A program made the translations under genes and the position numbers. The notes beneath the pieces are model-generated. The model was not told where the DNA came from, searched no databases, and saw only the letters and a list, made by a program, of their open reading frames with translations. From JAZDGX01 sp964482205 (GTDB lineage: Bacteria > Eisenbacteria > RBG-16-71-46 > CAIMUX01 > WJJG01): 64,000 nucleotides of DNA. Location: assembly GCA_964482205.1 (NCBI GenBank), contig CAYZWI010000001.1, positions 1 through 64,000 of the forward strand, in the 5' to 3' direction. Below, in pieces: positions 41,826 through 51,270 of this stretch (position 1 is the first letter of the stretch; each line of letters starts with the position of its first letter).

Positions 41826-43469
41826 ATGGCCAGGCCGACTTCCCGCCAGGTCTCGATCGCCTGCTCGATCGACCGCTCTCATGCGCAGCCCGTTTACCAA
41901 CAGATCGCCGATTCCATTCGCGCGAAGATTTCCTCCGGCGAATGGGAAGAGGGCAGCAGACTCCCGGCCACTCGCACGCTCGCCGCGGCGTTGAAGGTCG
42001 ATCGCAACACGATCGTGGCGGCCTATCGCCTGCTCGGACAGGAAGGCCTGGTCCGCTCGGGAGTCGGCGCGGGAAGCTTCGTTCGTCGTCCGCCGGCCGC
42101 TTCGGCGGCGCGCACATCCGGGATGTCCCCAGCCGGGGTTTCGGCAAGCGACGCCTTCCTCGGCGGCATGCCCGCCCGCGCGACTCTTGCGCTCCACGGC
42201 GCGCAGGAACGCGGGCCTCGCGAGAACCCGCCCTTCGCCTGGCAGCGCCTGATTCGCGATCCCGAGGCGCTCGAAAGCGATCCGGCCCGCTGGCTGTCGG
42301 CGCGCCACCTTTCGGTCTCTCCGGACGCCATTCGCCTCGCGGGGGTGACTCCCGACAGCCGGCAGTTCCCTCTCGCGGATTTCGAGAAGAGCGTGCGGGC
42401 GGTCTTCGCTTCCGCCGACCCCGGGATCCTCGACTACGGACCTCCCGAAGGCGACGAGCGGCTGCGGCGCTGGGTGCTCTCGCGACTCGAAGAGGCGGGC
42501 GCGCGCGGAATCGAACTCGACCGCGTTTTCATCATCAGCGGCTCGCAACAAGGGCTCGATCTTCTCGCCAAGCTCTTGCTCGCCCCGGGAGACACGGTCG
42601 CGATGGAAGCGCCCGGGTACACGGGCGCCTTCTGCTCGCTCAGCCTCGCGGGGGCGCGCATCGCCACGGCGCCGATGGGCCCGGCGGGAGTGGACGTCGA
42701 CGCATTGGAGGAGTTGATCGCGCGTCGCCCGGTGAAGTTTCTCTACACGATGCCCTGCTTCCAGAACCCGACCGGCATCAGCCTGGAGGCGGCCCCGCGC
42801 GCGCGCCTGCTCGATCTCGCGCGGCGCCGGCGTCTCGCGATCGTCGAGGATCACTACGATTCGGATCTCTACTACGACGGGACGCGGCCGCGGCCCTTGC
42901 TCGCCGACGATCCGTCGGGCCAGATCGTGCATCTCGGGACCTTCTCGAAGATCCTCTTTCCCGGCTTGCGCATCGGTTGGTTGGTCGTTCCCCGTGAGCT
43001 CGCCGCGCCGCTGCGGCAAGTGCGCTGGGCGACCGATCTCGCCTCCGCGACGCTCACCCAGCGGGCGCTGGAGCACTTCTGTCGCGAAGGGCGTCTCGAG
43101 CGCCACCTGCGCCGCATTCGCAAGGTGAATGCGCGCCGTCTGGCGGCGATGCTCGCAGCCCTGCGCGAGTTCATGCCGGTGGGCGTCCGGTGGACGGAAC
43201 CGGCGGGGGGCATGACGCTGTGGGTGGAGATGCCGGAGGCGATCGATGCGGTGGCCTTGCTGAGCCAAACGGCCTCGGACGGCGTGCTCTTCTCGCCGGG
43301 GATGGCCTTCTTCCCGCACGGCGGCGGAAGAAACGGAATGCGGCTCACCTTCACGCGCGAGAACGAGGCGCGCATCCGCGAAGGGATTGCGCACCTCGCG
43401 CGGCGGATCGCCGAACGCCTCGACGCTCCCGCGCGCGCGGAGGGCATGGGGGAAGGGCCGCTTCCATGA
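41826..43469 (+). CDS. pdxR: PdxR-type MocR regulator (GntR HTH fused to aminotransferase fold)
   Basis: The protein has 547 residues. The ATG at 41826 follows AAGGAGGG. The N-terminal GntR winged helix (QPVYQQIADSIRAKISSGEW, RLPATRTLAAALKVDRNTIV) is joined by a roughly 60-residue linker to a fold-type I aminotransferase domain. That domain has SGSQQGLDLLAKLLL, CFQNPTGISL, VEDHYDSDLYYDG, and the PLP-binding Lys in GTFSKILFPGLRIGW. The protein senses pyridoxal phosphate and controls its synthesis. Its position directly before pdxS and pdxT on the same strand supports the PdxR assignment over other MocR types. Confidence 0.85.
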   Translation: MARPTSRQVSIACSIDRSHAQPVYQQIADSIRAKISSGEWEEGSRLPATRTLAAALKVDRNTIVAAYRLLGQEGLVRSGVGAGSFVRRPPAASAARTSGMSPAGVSASDAFLGGMPARATLALHGAQERGPRENPPFAWQRLIRDPEALESDPARWLSARHLSVSPDAIRLAGVTPDSRQFPLADFEKSVRAVFASADPGILDYGPPEGDERLRRWVLSRLEEAGARGIELDRVFIISGSQQGLDLLAKLLLAPGDTVAMEAPGYTGAFCSLSLAGARIATAPMGPAGVDVDALEELIARRPVKFLYTMPCFQNPTGISLEAAPRARLLDLARRRRLAIVEDHYDSDLYYDGTRPRPLLADDPSGQIVHLGTFSKILFPGLRIGWLVVPRELAAPLRQVRWATDLASATLTQRALEHFCREGRLERHLRRIRKVNARRLAAMLAALREFMPVGVRWTEPAGGMTLWVEMPEAIDAVALLSQTASDGVLFSPGMAFFPHGGGRNGMRLTFTRENEARIREGIAHLARRIAERLDAPARAEGMGEGPLP

Positions 43470-43612
43470 AGGAGCCGTGAGCCGGCGGCAAGAATCCAGG
43501 ACGCGAACAGGAAGCGAAGCGGGACGGGCGCATCATGGATCGCGCCCGCAAGAGCGATGGGAGTGGAACGGTGCGGCCGTGCGCGGCCGCGGGTGAAGAA
43601 CGGAGGACCAGG

Positions 43613-44494
43613 ATGGAAACCGGATCGCTGCGCGTGAAGACGGGCCTCGCGGAAATGCTGAAGGGCGGGGTCATCATGGATGTCACCAATGCCGAGCAGG
43701 CGCGCATCGGGGAGCAGGCGGGCGCCGTTGCGGTGATGGCGCTCGAGCGGGTGCCCGCGGACATCCGCAAGGAAGGGGGCGTGGCGCGCATGGCCGACCC
43801 CCGCAAGATCAAGGAGATCATGGAGACGGTCTCGATTCCGGTGATGGCCAAGTGCCGCATCGGACACTTCGCCGAAGCGCAGATCCTCCAGGCGCTCGGA
43901 GTCGATTTCGTCGACGAGAGCGAAGTGCTCACTCCCGCGGACGAGCATTACCATGTCGACAAGTTCGCCTTCACCGTGCCCTTCGTGTGCGGCTGCCGCA
44001 ATCTGGGAGAGGCGTTGCGGAGAATCGGCGAAGGCGCGGCGATGATCCGCACCAAGGGCGAAGCGGGATCGGGCGACATCGTCGAAGCGGTGCGCCACAT
44101 GCGCGCGGTCACCGACGGCATCCGTGAGCTGACCCAGCTGCGGCCCGAGCAGATGATGACCAAGGCGAAGGAACTGGGCGCCCCTTGTGAGCTCGTGCGC
44201 TGGGTGGCCGAGAACGGGCGCCTGCCGGTGCCCAATTTCTCCGCGGGAGGCATCGCGACCCCCGCTGACGCCGCGCTCATGATGCAGCTCGGTGCCGAGA
44301 GCGTGTTCGTCGGCAGCGGCATCTTCAAGTCCTCCGACCCCGCCGAGCGTGCGGCCGCGATCGTGAAAGCGGTCACGCACTACAAGGATCCCGACATCCT
44401 CGCGAAGCTCTCGGAAGGGCTCGGCGAACCGATGCGCGGAATCGATGTCTCGAAGCTGGCGGAGAGCGAGCTCCTGCAAACTCGCGGCTGGTAA
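43613..44494 (+). CDS. pdxS: Pyridoxal 5'-phosphate synthase lyase subunit PdxS
   Basis: The protein has 293 residues, the normal length. The ATG at 43613 follows CGGAGG. It is strongly conserved throughout: KTGLAEMLKGGVIMDV, the Lys of MAKCRIGHFAEAQILQ, VDESEVLTPADE, RTKGEAGSGDIVEAV and PVPNFSAGGIATPADAALMM. PdxS condenses ribose 5-phosphate, glyceraldehyde 3-phosphate and ammonia to PLP and forms a dodecamer with PdxT. It lies between pdxR and pdxT. Confidence 0.97.
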   Translation: METGSLRVKTGLAEMLKGGVIMDVTNAEQARIGEQAGAVAVMALERVPADIRKEGGVARMADPRKIKEIMETVSIPVMAKCRIGHFAEAQILQALGVDFVDESEVLTPADEHYHVDKFAFTVPFVCGCRNLGEALRRIGEGAAMIRTKGEAGSGDIVEAVRHMRAVTDGIRELTQLRPEQMMTKAKELGAPCELVRWVAENGRLPVPNFSAGGIATPADAALMMQLGAESVFVGSGIFKSSDPAERAAAIVKAVTHYKDPDILAKLSEGLGEPMRGIDVSKLAESELLQTRGW

Positions 44495-44573
44495 GTGGGG
44501 CTGGTCAGCACACCTCGTGGGCGCTGCGCCTGAGCGCGGCGCGCCACGAAGGCAGCATCGCAACGAGGAAGGA

Positions 44574-45374
44574 ATGCGCGTGGGCGAGCGGCCGAAAGAG
44601 GTGCGCGTGAGCGAGCTGCGCGGCGCGTTGCACGGCGAGTTGCACCCGAGCGTGCCCGCGCCGGGCATCGAGCCGACCATCGGCGTGCTCGCGCTGCAGG
44701 GCGATTTCGCCGCCCATGCGACGGCGCTCGCGCGCGCGGGGGCGGGTAGGATCCACGAGGTGCGCAAGCGCGGCGAGCTCTCCGCTTGCGACGGCCTCGT
44801 TCTGCCCGGAGGGGAATCGACGACGCTCATCAAGCTTCTCAAGGAAGAAGCGCTCTGGGATCCGCTGCGCCGTTTCGCGGACGAAGGCCGGGCGCTCTTC
44901 GGGACCTGCGCGGGATTGATCCTCATGGCGGAGAAGGTCAGCGCGCCCGAGCAGGATTCGCTCGCGCTTCTGCCGGTGCAGGTGCGGCGCAACGGCTACG
45001 GCCGGCAGGTCGATTCGCATGTCGTCCCCGGACGCGTGCGCATCCCGGACGACTTCTCGCCGGAGGAACGGCGCGGGCTTCGGTGGAGCCCAGCGACGGA
45101 GCGGGAGGCGGACGCGGCTTCGGTGCCCGCGCCGCAGATCTTCGAGAACGAAGCGGGCGCGTTCTTCGACACCGAGTTCGTCTTCATTCGCGCTCCGAAG
45201 ATCCTCTCTTGCGGAGCGGGAGTCGAGACGCTGGCGCACCAGGGGAACGATCCCGTGCTGGTGCGATCGGGGCTCAGGATGGCGGCCGCCTTTCATCCGG
45301 AAATGGCCCGCGATGACGGCGTCGCGCGGCTCTTTCTCGCTCTCGCCCGGCGGGCGCGCGCCCGAAGGGAGTGA
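44574..45374 (+). CDS. pdxT: Pyridoxal 5'-phosphate synthase glutaminase subunit PdxT
   Basis: The protein has 266 residues, against about 190-200 in most species. The class I glutaminase triad is present: LVLPGGESTTLIKLL, nucleophile Cys in FGTCAGLILMAEK, and AAAFHPEMARDD. GVLALQGDFAAHATAL is the family N-terminus. The extra length is a leader of about 35 residues and an insertion of about 35 residues (DFSPEERRGLRWSPATERE) before the FEN...FIRAPKI segment. It supplies ammonia to PdxS. The start at 44574 has GAGGAAGG upstream; a later start is possible. Confidence 0.92.
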   Translation: MRVGERPKEVRVSELRGALHGELHPSVPAPGIEPTIGVLALQGDFAAHATALARAGAGRIHEVRKRGELSACDGLVLPGGESTTLIKLLKEEALWDPLRRFADEGRALFGTCAGLILMAEKVSAPEQDSLALLPVQVRRNGYGRQVDSHVVPGRVRIPDDFSPEERRGLRWSPATEREADAASVPAPQIFENEAGAFFDTEFVFIRAPKILSCGAGVETLAHQGNDPVLVRSGLRMAAAFHPEMARDDGVARLFLALARRARARRE

Positions 45375-46336
45375 GCGCGGTGCGCGTGGGATCGAACGAA
45401 CTGCGCGCGCGAGCCAAGCGGCTGCGGGCCCGCTATCGTCATTGCGACCTCTGCCCACGCCGCTGCGGCGTCGATCGCACGCGAGGCGAACGCGGCGTCT
45501 GCGGTGTCGCCGGCGGGCTGCCCGTCGCCGCCGCGCTCGCGCACTTCGGGGAGGAGCCGCCGTTGTCGGGCGCGCGGGGCGCGGGCACGATCTTCTTCGG
45601 CGGCTGCAATCTGCGCTGCTCGTACTGCCAGAACATCCAGATCAGCCGCTTGGACATCGCCATGCCCGTTCTCGAACCGGCGCAGCTCGCCGCCCGCATG
45701 CTCGACCTTCAACGGGAGGGCTGCCACAACATCGAGCTCGTCACGCCTTCGCATCTGGTTCCGCCGATTCTCGAAACGCTCGCATGCGCGGCCGACGATG
45801 GGCTCGTGCTTCCGATCGTGCACAATTCGGGAGGGTACGATGCGCTCGATGTCCTGCAGGAATTGGACGGCGTGATCGATGTCTACCTGCCCGATCTCAA
45901 GTACTCGAGCGCGGAACGGGCGCGCGAATTGTCGGGCGCGCCCGATTACTGGCCGGTCGCCCGGGCGGCGATCGCCGAGATGGTCAGGCAAACGGGCGAG
46001 CTTCTCTTGGACGACGAAGGATGCGCGAGTGCGGGAACGATCGTTCGCCATCTCGTCCTGCCGGCCGGCTTGAGCGGAACGGAAGAGGCGCTGCGTTTCC
46101 TCGCGAGCCTGCGGCCCACGCCTGCGCTTTCGTTGATGGCCCAGTTCCATCCCATGCCCGCCTGCGCTCATCCCGCACTGCAGCGGCCGTTGAGGCGCGA
46201 GGAATACGAACGCGCCTGCCTGCTCGTTCGGGATCTCGGGCTGGCGGGCTGGGTGCAGGATCCTTCCTCCGCGCCGCTCTTGCGCCCCGACTTCCGCGAT
46301 GAGACCCCTTTTCGCGATGCCGAGAACGCGCCCTGA
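45371..46336 (+). CDS. Radical SAM protein of the PflA-like (YjjI/AmmeMemoRadiSam-related) group
   Basis: The protein has 321 residues, with GTG 45371 overlapping the pdxT stop (GTGA). An N-terminal Cys-rich segment (CDLCPRRCGVDRTRGERGVC) precedes the radical SAM cluster motif CNLRCSYCQN. Further landmarks are LVTPSHLVPPIL and VDVYLPDLKYSS. This is the group often annotated as pyruvate formate-lyase activating enzyme-like, but the order of Cys motifs fits the shorter PflA-like proteins whose partner is unknown. No glycyl-radical enzyme lies nearby. Confidence 0.75.
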   Translation: MSAVRVGSNELRARAKRLRARYRHCDLCPRRCGVDRTRGERGVCGVAGGLPVAAALAHFGEEPPLSGARGAGTIFFGGCNLRCSYCQNIQISRLDIAMPVLEPAQLAARMLDLQREGCHNIELVTPSHLVPPILETLACAADDGLVLPIVHNSGGYDALDVLQELDGVIDVYLPDLKYSSAERARELSGAPDYWPVARAAIAEMVRQTGELLLDDEGCASAGTIVRHLVLPAGLSGTEEALRFLASLRPTPALSLMAQFHPMPACAHPALQRPLRREEYERACLLVRDLGLAGWVQDPSSAPLLRPDFRDETPFRDAENAP

Positions 46337-46656
46337 GGGGACCGATCGAGCGGTGGATTCCGCTGGCACGAAATGCCCCCGCGCGCTTCGCTCGGCGATG
46401 CGGCTCGCTCGGACTCCATTCGCATTCCGCCATGGAACATAGCCATGCCTGGCCGCTTTCGGCCCGGCCCCTCTTTGCCTCCGCGAGGCGTCAAGGCCCT
46501 CGCCGGTGTGGCCGAAACTGCAAGTAGAGACCGTCATCAGAACCCGGGCCCGGCCGGATCGTCTCGCGAAAGGCGGCCTGCGCGGGGCCCGGGAACGCTC
46601 TCGGTCTCATGAACGCGTGCCTCGCCGGAGATTGCGCGACGCAACGAGGAGAGAGG
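46337..46656. other. Intergenic region, nothing supported
   Basis: This 320-base gap lies between the radical SAM gene and the receiver-domain gene. The frames in it are Arg/Pro/Ser-rich noise. A ribosome site for the next gene (GAGGAGAG) is at its right end. Confidence 0.4.
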
Positions 46657-47442
46657 GTGAAACAACCGCTTCACATTCTGATTGCCGAGCGGACGCGCGA
46701 GGCGGGCATTCGCGAAATGCTGCCGCCCCGCCGACGCGTGCATCTCGCGACCACCGAACAGGAATGCCTCGATCTCGCCTTTGCGGGATCGGCGGACGCC
46801 ATGATCGTCGACCTCGACCAGCGCGAATTCGGCCAGCCCGAATTCCTGCGGCGGGTGCGTTTCGTCTCCCGCGACGCGTTTCCGATTCTCGGCATCTTCC
46901 ATCGCAGCCACGGGCGCGCAGACCGCTGGGCGGGATGCGGGCTCGCCGACACGATCGCGCGGGAAGACCTGGATGCCGCGCGTTTGGATCGGGTCGTGCG
47001 CCACTGGGTGCGCTACCGGCGCATGCGCCGGCGCTTGTGCGACGCGGATCGCCGCGCGCTCGCCTGGTGGAAGAATCTCGTCGATGCCCTCGACGAAGTG
47101 CGTCGCAGGCTCGATAGCGGAGCCGATTCGCTCGACGCCTATCTCGGTCTTCTCGAAAGCGCGGATGCCGACCTCGCCGATCTGCGGCGCAAGCATGTGA
47201 CCGGCGCGCGCCAGCAGGTGGCCGAGCTGAACCGGATCAGCGCCGATCTGGACATCGCCGCGCGCACCATCCAACTGCGAGGCTACGAGCGCAGCACGCG
47301 GGAAGCGCGCTGTCGCAAACCGGCGATCCGGCCCGAAGACTGGCTGGCGACCGAACCGGAAGATGCTCTGGCCGAGCACACGGTCGACCGGCCTCCGCAC
47401 GAACGCGACTCCGAATGGGGCAACGAGCGGTACGGCACCTGA
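46657..47442 (+). CDS. Divergent receiver-domain (response-regulator-like) protein with helical tail
   Basis: About 261 residues from GTG 46657, which has GAGGAGAG upstream. The first 110 residues follow a receiver fold: LHILIAERTREAG, then ADAMIVDLDQREFGQPEFLR with the candidate phospho-Asp, and PILGIFHRSHG. The early acidic pair is reduced and the switch Lys is not evident, so phosphorylation is uncertain. The C-terminal half is Arg/Asp-rich helix likely to form a coiled coil (RRRLDSGADSLDAYLGLLES). No DNA-binding or enzymatic output is visible. Confidence 0.6.
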   Translation: MKQPLHILIAERTREAGIREMLPPRRRVHLATTEQECLDLAFAGSADAMIVDLDQREFGQPEFLRRVRFVSRDAFPILGIFHRSHGRADRWAGCGLADTIAREDLDAARLDRVVRHWVRYRRMRRRLCDADRRALAWWKNLVDALDEVRRRLDSGADSLDAYLGLLESADADLADLRRKHVTGARQQVAELNRISADLDIAARTIQLRGYERSTREARCRKPAIRPEDWLATEPEDALAEHTVDRPPHERDSEWGNERYGT

Positions 47443-47476
47443 CGGGGCGCCGGCAGTCCTCTGCTGGGAAACGGAA

Positions 47477-49666
47477 TCAGCGCACGATCATCACGCGAAC
47501 GCTGCAACCGTCGCGCTCCGCAGAATCGTTCGCGCCCTCGTCATCTTGCGAGGCGGCAAGTGCGGCCGAGGGCAGCCGGGCGAAGTAGACGCCCGATGGA
47601 ACCGCCGCCCCGCTCGCATCGCGGCCATCCCACGAAAACAGCAAGGTGCCGGCGCCTTCGGGGCGCGCGGGCAGCCGGCGCAGGAGCCTCCCCGCCGCAT
47701 CGAACACCTCGAGTTCGAGTCCATCGATGGAAGGCGCATGGAATCGCGCATCCAGGCCCGCCGCGCTTGCGTCCGGTGAGATGGTGAGCCGGATGAGGGT
47801 GGAGGCGCTGGTCGGATTCGGGCCGAGGCTGGACAAGAAGACGGCGGGACGCGCGTCCCTGTCGTCGGGATCCGAAATGTCCGAAGGAATCGCGTTTTCG
47901 TAGATCCGGCACAGCACCCATCCATCGGGATCGACGACCAGACTCTCGGCCGCGGCGGGCAGGGTTACCAGGAATTCCTGGTCGGGCAGGCTGTCCCACA
48001 CCACGGCGCGAAAATCGGCGCCTGTGGGGAGCCGGAAGAGCAGCTCGAGCGGCATGCGGAACAACTGCGGGCCGGTCGATTCCTGCACGATGCGCACGCG
48101 CGCGAGCGGATCGCCCCCGGGCCCGCTGCCCGCCATCTCCCACCACACGCCGTAGAGCGGCATGCCTTCTCCATACACCCAGGGATCGAAGAACCAGCCG
48201 AGGTCATCTCCGTACGCCTCTTCGCACACGCGACGGAAATCCTCCGTGGTCGCCGAGCGATAGGCATGGGCGTCGCCGTACTTGCGCAGCGCGTGAAAGA
48301 AGCGCGCATCGCCCAGGACTCCGCGCAGCATGTGAAGCACCCAGGCGCCCTTGCGATACACGGTCGAGTTGAAGAGGTATTCGGGATCGTAGACCGAGCC
48401 GCGGAAGCGCGACCGCGCGAAGCGCCGCATTTCGAACTGCAGGCTGTCGGCTCCGCCCGCATGCTCGGCCCAAAGCGCTTCGCTGTAAGTGGCGAATCCC
48501 TCGTTCAGCCAGATGTCCCGCCAGGTCGCGCAGGTCACCCAATCGCCCCACCATTGATGCGCGAGCTCGTGCACCACCACCCAGTCCTGGTTCGTGCTGA
48601 GATGCAGGAAATAGGCGCCCATGCTGGTGAGCGTCTGGTGCTCCATGGCTCCGCTCCACGGAAACTCCGCCATGCCGTACTTCTCTTCAAAGAACGGATA
48701 CTCGCCGAAGGTCTCGGCGAGAAAGCGGATCGCGCCGGGAGTGAAGGCCCACTGTTCGCGGGCCGGCTCGAGATCTTCGGGGAACGCGAAGTGGGTGAGC
48801 GGCATCTCGCGTCCGTCCAAACCCTGGTAGCGATCCTCGAACGCGGCGTACTCGGTCGCAACGACGCTGACGAGATAGGGCGCGATGGGATAGCGCGTCC
48901 GCCAGTGCATGTTCACGCGGCCGCCGGGAAGCGCGGTCGTGGAGACGAGCACGCCGTTCGAGACGGCGAGCATGGGGTCGGGCACGATGAAGGCGAGGTC
49001 CGCGGTGAACTTCCCGTCGGGCCGGTCCTTGCAGGGCCACCAGGTGTGGGCGGCGAACGGCTCGCAGTGGGTGTACGCGACGGGGCGGCCGTTGACGGCC
49101 TCGAAACGAAAGCCGAGCATGAGCTCCAGCCGCGGGCGGCCTGCGTAGCGCAATTCCACGCGCAGGGTCTCTTCGGGAACCAGCGCGCGGGGAGGCACGA
49201 TTCGCAGCGTATCGTCCCCCTGGCTCCATGCGAGGGCCAGGCCTTCCATCCGAACTTCGCTCACCCGAATGCTGTCCTGCAAATCGAAGACCAACGCGTC
49301 GGGCGGAGACTCGCGCAGCGCGAGCGTCCAGACCGCTCGTCCGGAGATCGCTTCGTCCTCGAAGAAAATCTCGGTCGTCAAATCGACGTGCAGCGCATCG
49401 TACCCGGTGCGATCGGGCCCCGATTCCACGCCCGGCACCGAAGACAGGCGTCCTTGCTCGCCGAGCGCGAGCTTCTCGACTTCGCTGCCCGCGATTTCCG
49501 GTTGGCCGAGCGGATCGCGCGGCGGAGGCGCAGCGGCGGCGGGCGAGCACATCGAATCCACGAACGAGCCGAGAGCCATCGCCACGAAGACGAGGAGACA
49601 CGGAAGAACGATGAGAGACCCCGCCGAGACCGGGAAACGCGTGGACTGTGATCGGGCGAAGTTCAC
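47477..49666 (-). CDS. Secreted M1-family metallo-aminopeptidase with FlgD-Ig sorting-type tail
   Basis: The protein has 729 residues from GTG 49666, overlapping the ispH stop. A signal-anchor (SAGSLIVLPCLLVFVAMALG) precedes the M1 N-terminal beta domain. The catalytic core has GAMEHQTLTSMG in the substrate-binding GxMEN position and the zinc site VVHELAHQWWGDW near residue 365, followed by WLNEGFATYSEALW with the third ligand Glu. The final 95 residues (LGPNPTSASTLIRLTIS, then LEVFDAAGRLLRRLPAR) are the same Ig-type tail seen in the two propeller proteins. It probably degrades peptides at the surface. Confidence 0.85.
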   Translation of the reverse strand: MNFARSQSTRFPVSAGSLIVLPCLLVFVAMALGSFVDSMCSPAAAAPPPRDPLGQPEIAGSEVEKLALGEQGRLSSVPGVESGPDRTGYDALHVDLTTEIFFEDEAISGRAVWTLALRESPPDALVFDLQDSIRVSEVRMEGLALAWSQGDDTLRIVPPRALVPEETLRVELRYAGRPRLELMLGFRFEAVNGRPVAYTHCEPFAAHTWWPCKDRPDGKFTADLAFIVPDPMLAVSNGVLVSTTALPGGRVNMHWRTRYPIAPYLVSVVATEYAAFEDRYQGLDGREMPLTHFAFPEDLEPAREQWAFTPGAIRFLAETFGEYPFFEEKYGMAEFPWSGAMEHQTLTSMGAYFLHLSTNQDWVVVHELAHQWWGDWVTCATWRDIWLNEGFATYSEALWAEHAGGADSLQFEMRRFARSRFRGSVYDPEYLFNSTVYRKGAWVLHMLRGVLGDARFFHALRKYGDAHAYRSATTEDFRRVCEEAYGDDLGWFFDPWVYGEGMPLYGVWWEMAGSGPGGDPLARVRIVQESTGPQLFRMPLELLFRLPTGADFRAVVWDSLPDQEFLVTLPAAAESLVVDPDGWVLCRIYENAIPSDISDPDDRDARPAVFLSSLGPNPTSASTLIRLTISPDASAAGLDARFHAPSIDGLELEVFDAAGRLLRRLPARPEGAGTLLFSWDGRDASGAAVPSGVYFARLPSAALAASQDDEGANDSAERDGCSVRVMIVR

Positions 49667-51114
49667 GGGCGTTCCTTGCCGCGCTCTCCGGCGGCGGGCG
49701 GCTCGCGGTCGGGTGTCGCCGCCTCCGTCGCGGCGTGGATTTCCGCCAGGCGTTTGAGGATTCTGCCCGTCTCCTCATCGGGAGTCGATGCGCCGGCCGT
49801 CACGCCGATCACCCGCGGAGCGCTCGGCAGCCAGTCGCGCGTGCGCACCGGCCGCGCTTTTCCGGGCGGGCGATGGCGGATGACCGCATCGCTTTCGAGA
49901 CAGCTCGCATCCTCCACGTGATAGGTGGGGACCTCTTGCGCGCCGAGACCCGCCAGGTGGGCCGTGTTGCTCGAGCGAAACCCGCCCACGACGATCAGGC
50001 ATTGGAGATCCTCTTCCGCGATCAGCGCCCGCACCGCCTCCTGCCTGCGCTGCGTGGCGGTGCAGAAGGTATCGAGGGCGCGAAAGCGATCCTCGCTGGG
50101 GCGCGCGCCGTCGCGCCGGCGGATGGCCTCGCGCAGGATGCGCGCGATCTCCCGGGTCTCCTGCTCCAGCATGGTCGTCTGATTGACGAGGCCGATCCGT
50201 TCCAGATCCCGCCCGGGATCGAAGCCGGCGCTCGCGCGCCCGCGCCATTCGCCTGCCGTGCGGAAGCCGCGTTCCCGGATCGCCGTTCCCAGCGCGGCCG
50301 CTTCGCCGGTGTCCTTGACGATGATCCAGGGGCCGCGCACGCGCGAGGCCGTGGCGCGCGTCTCTTCGTGTTCCGCGCGGCCGTGGATCACGATCGTGAA
50401 TCCCGCCTGGGTGAATTCCGCCGACGCCTTCCACACTCGGCGCACCCAGCCGCAGGTCGTGTCGATCACTTCGCAACCGATCGAGCGCAGCTTCTCGAAT
50501 TCCTCGAGATCGATGCCGAAGGCGGGAATGATCACGCGGTCGGAGGGCAGGATGCCGGCCAGCCGGCCGGCCGTGCCGGGAGGGTCGAGCATGACGATGC
50601 CCGCTTTCCCGAGGCGCACGTTGATCGAAGGGTTGTGGATGATCTCTCCGGTCACGAAAAGCCGCGACGCAGGCTTCCCGCCGGCCCGCCGTCCGCTCCC
50701 CGGCGCAGCCTCCTTCTCTCGAGCCGCAGTCTTCTCTTTCGCCGCGGACTTCTCTGGGGCCACAAACTCCTCTTGGGCCGCAGCCAGCGCGAGCTCGACC
50801 GCGCGTTCGACGCCCTGGCAGAACCCGTAGGCGCGCGCCAGGCGAATCGTGAGGCCGCGCATGCGAAGAAGCCCGCCCGCGGCAGTGGCACGCGCCAGAA
50901 GAACCAGAGGATCCGACGCGGCCGCCTCGCCGCTGGAGACGCGCCGGGGCGCAAGCGCCGCCCGTCCGGAGGGCCCAGGGCTCTTCCCGATGTCCCCGGC
51001 ATCCGATCGGAGGACACCGTCCGGTCGCGCCCGGGAAGCGCTCTTGCTCGCGCGTCTTCCCGAACCGCTCGATGGAGCCGGCGTTCGAGGTGCTTTCTTA
51101 TGGCTTTCCATCAT
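49663..51114 (-). CDS. ispH: 4-hydroxy-3-methylbut-2-enyl diphosphate reductase IspH (LytB)
   Basis: IspH makes IPP and DMAPP in the last step of the MEP pathway. The three cluster cysteines are in RAYGFCQGVERAVELA, IDTTCGWVRRV and TFCTATQRRQEAV. Family residues VNQTTML and VVGGFRSSNTAHL are also present. At 483 residues it is far longer than the usual 310-330. About 95 residues of Ser/Arg/Ala/Pro-rich sequence precede the first Cys, and a Lys/Ala-rich insertion follows it (VAPEKSAAKEKTAAREKE). The start at 51114 has GAGAGGATC upstream; ATG 50862 would remove most of the tail but has no ribosome site. Confidence 0.88.
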   Translation of the reverse strand: MMESHKKAPRTPAPSSGSGRRASKSASRARPDGVLRSDAGDIGKSPGPSGRAALAPRRVSSGEAAASDPLVLLARATAAGGLLRMRGLTIRLARAYGFCQGVERAVELALAAAQEEFVAPEKSAAKEKTAAREKEAAPGSGRRAGGKPASRLFVTGEIIHNPSINVRLGKAGIVMLDPPGTAGRLAGILPSDRVIIPAFGIDLEEFEKLRSIGCEVIDTTCGWVRRVWKASAEFTQAGFTIVIHGRAEHEETRATASRVRGPWIIVKDTGEAAALGTAIRERGFRTAGEWRGRASAGFDPGRDLERIGLVNQTTMLEQETREIARILREAIRRRDGARPSEDRFRALDTFCTATQRRQEAVRALIAEEDLQCLIVVGGFRSSNTAHLAGLGAQEVPTYHVEDASCLESDAVIRHRPPGKARPVRTRDWLPSAPRVIGVTAGASTPDEETGRILKRLAEIHAATEAATPDREPPAAGERGKERP

Positions 51115-51270
51115 GCGATCCTCTCGCGCACCGTACAAAACGGGAGAAGGGCTGGGTTCCAGGCTCCGCGATGGCTAGTCTACCCCTTCGCTCGCGCCCG
51201 CGCGGCGGTCGCGATAATTGTACCTCAGGAAGGGATCGAGGCGGAGGGGCCGGGCAACGAAAGGCGCGCC

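Noticed and set aside
44574..46336. Glycyl-radical enzyme system suspected from the PflA-like gene
   Set aside because: No glycyl-radical enzyme is nearby and the protein belongs to the PflA-like group with unknown partners, so no system is claimed.
49648..51270. Extension of the era frame 541 codons upstream
   Set aside because: It is antisense to ispH. Era homology begins well after 51271.
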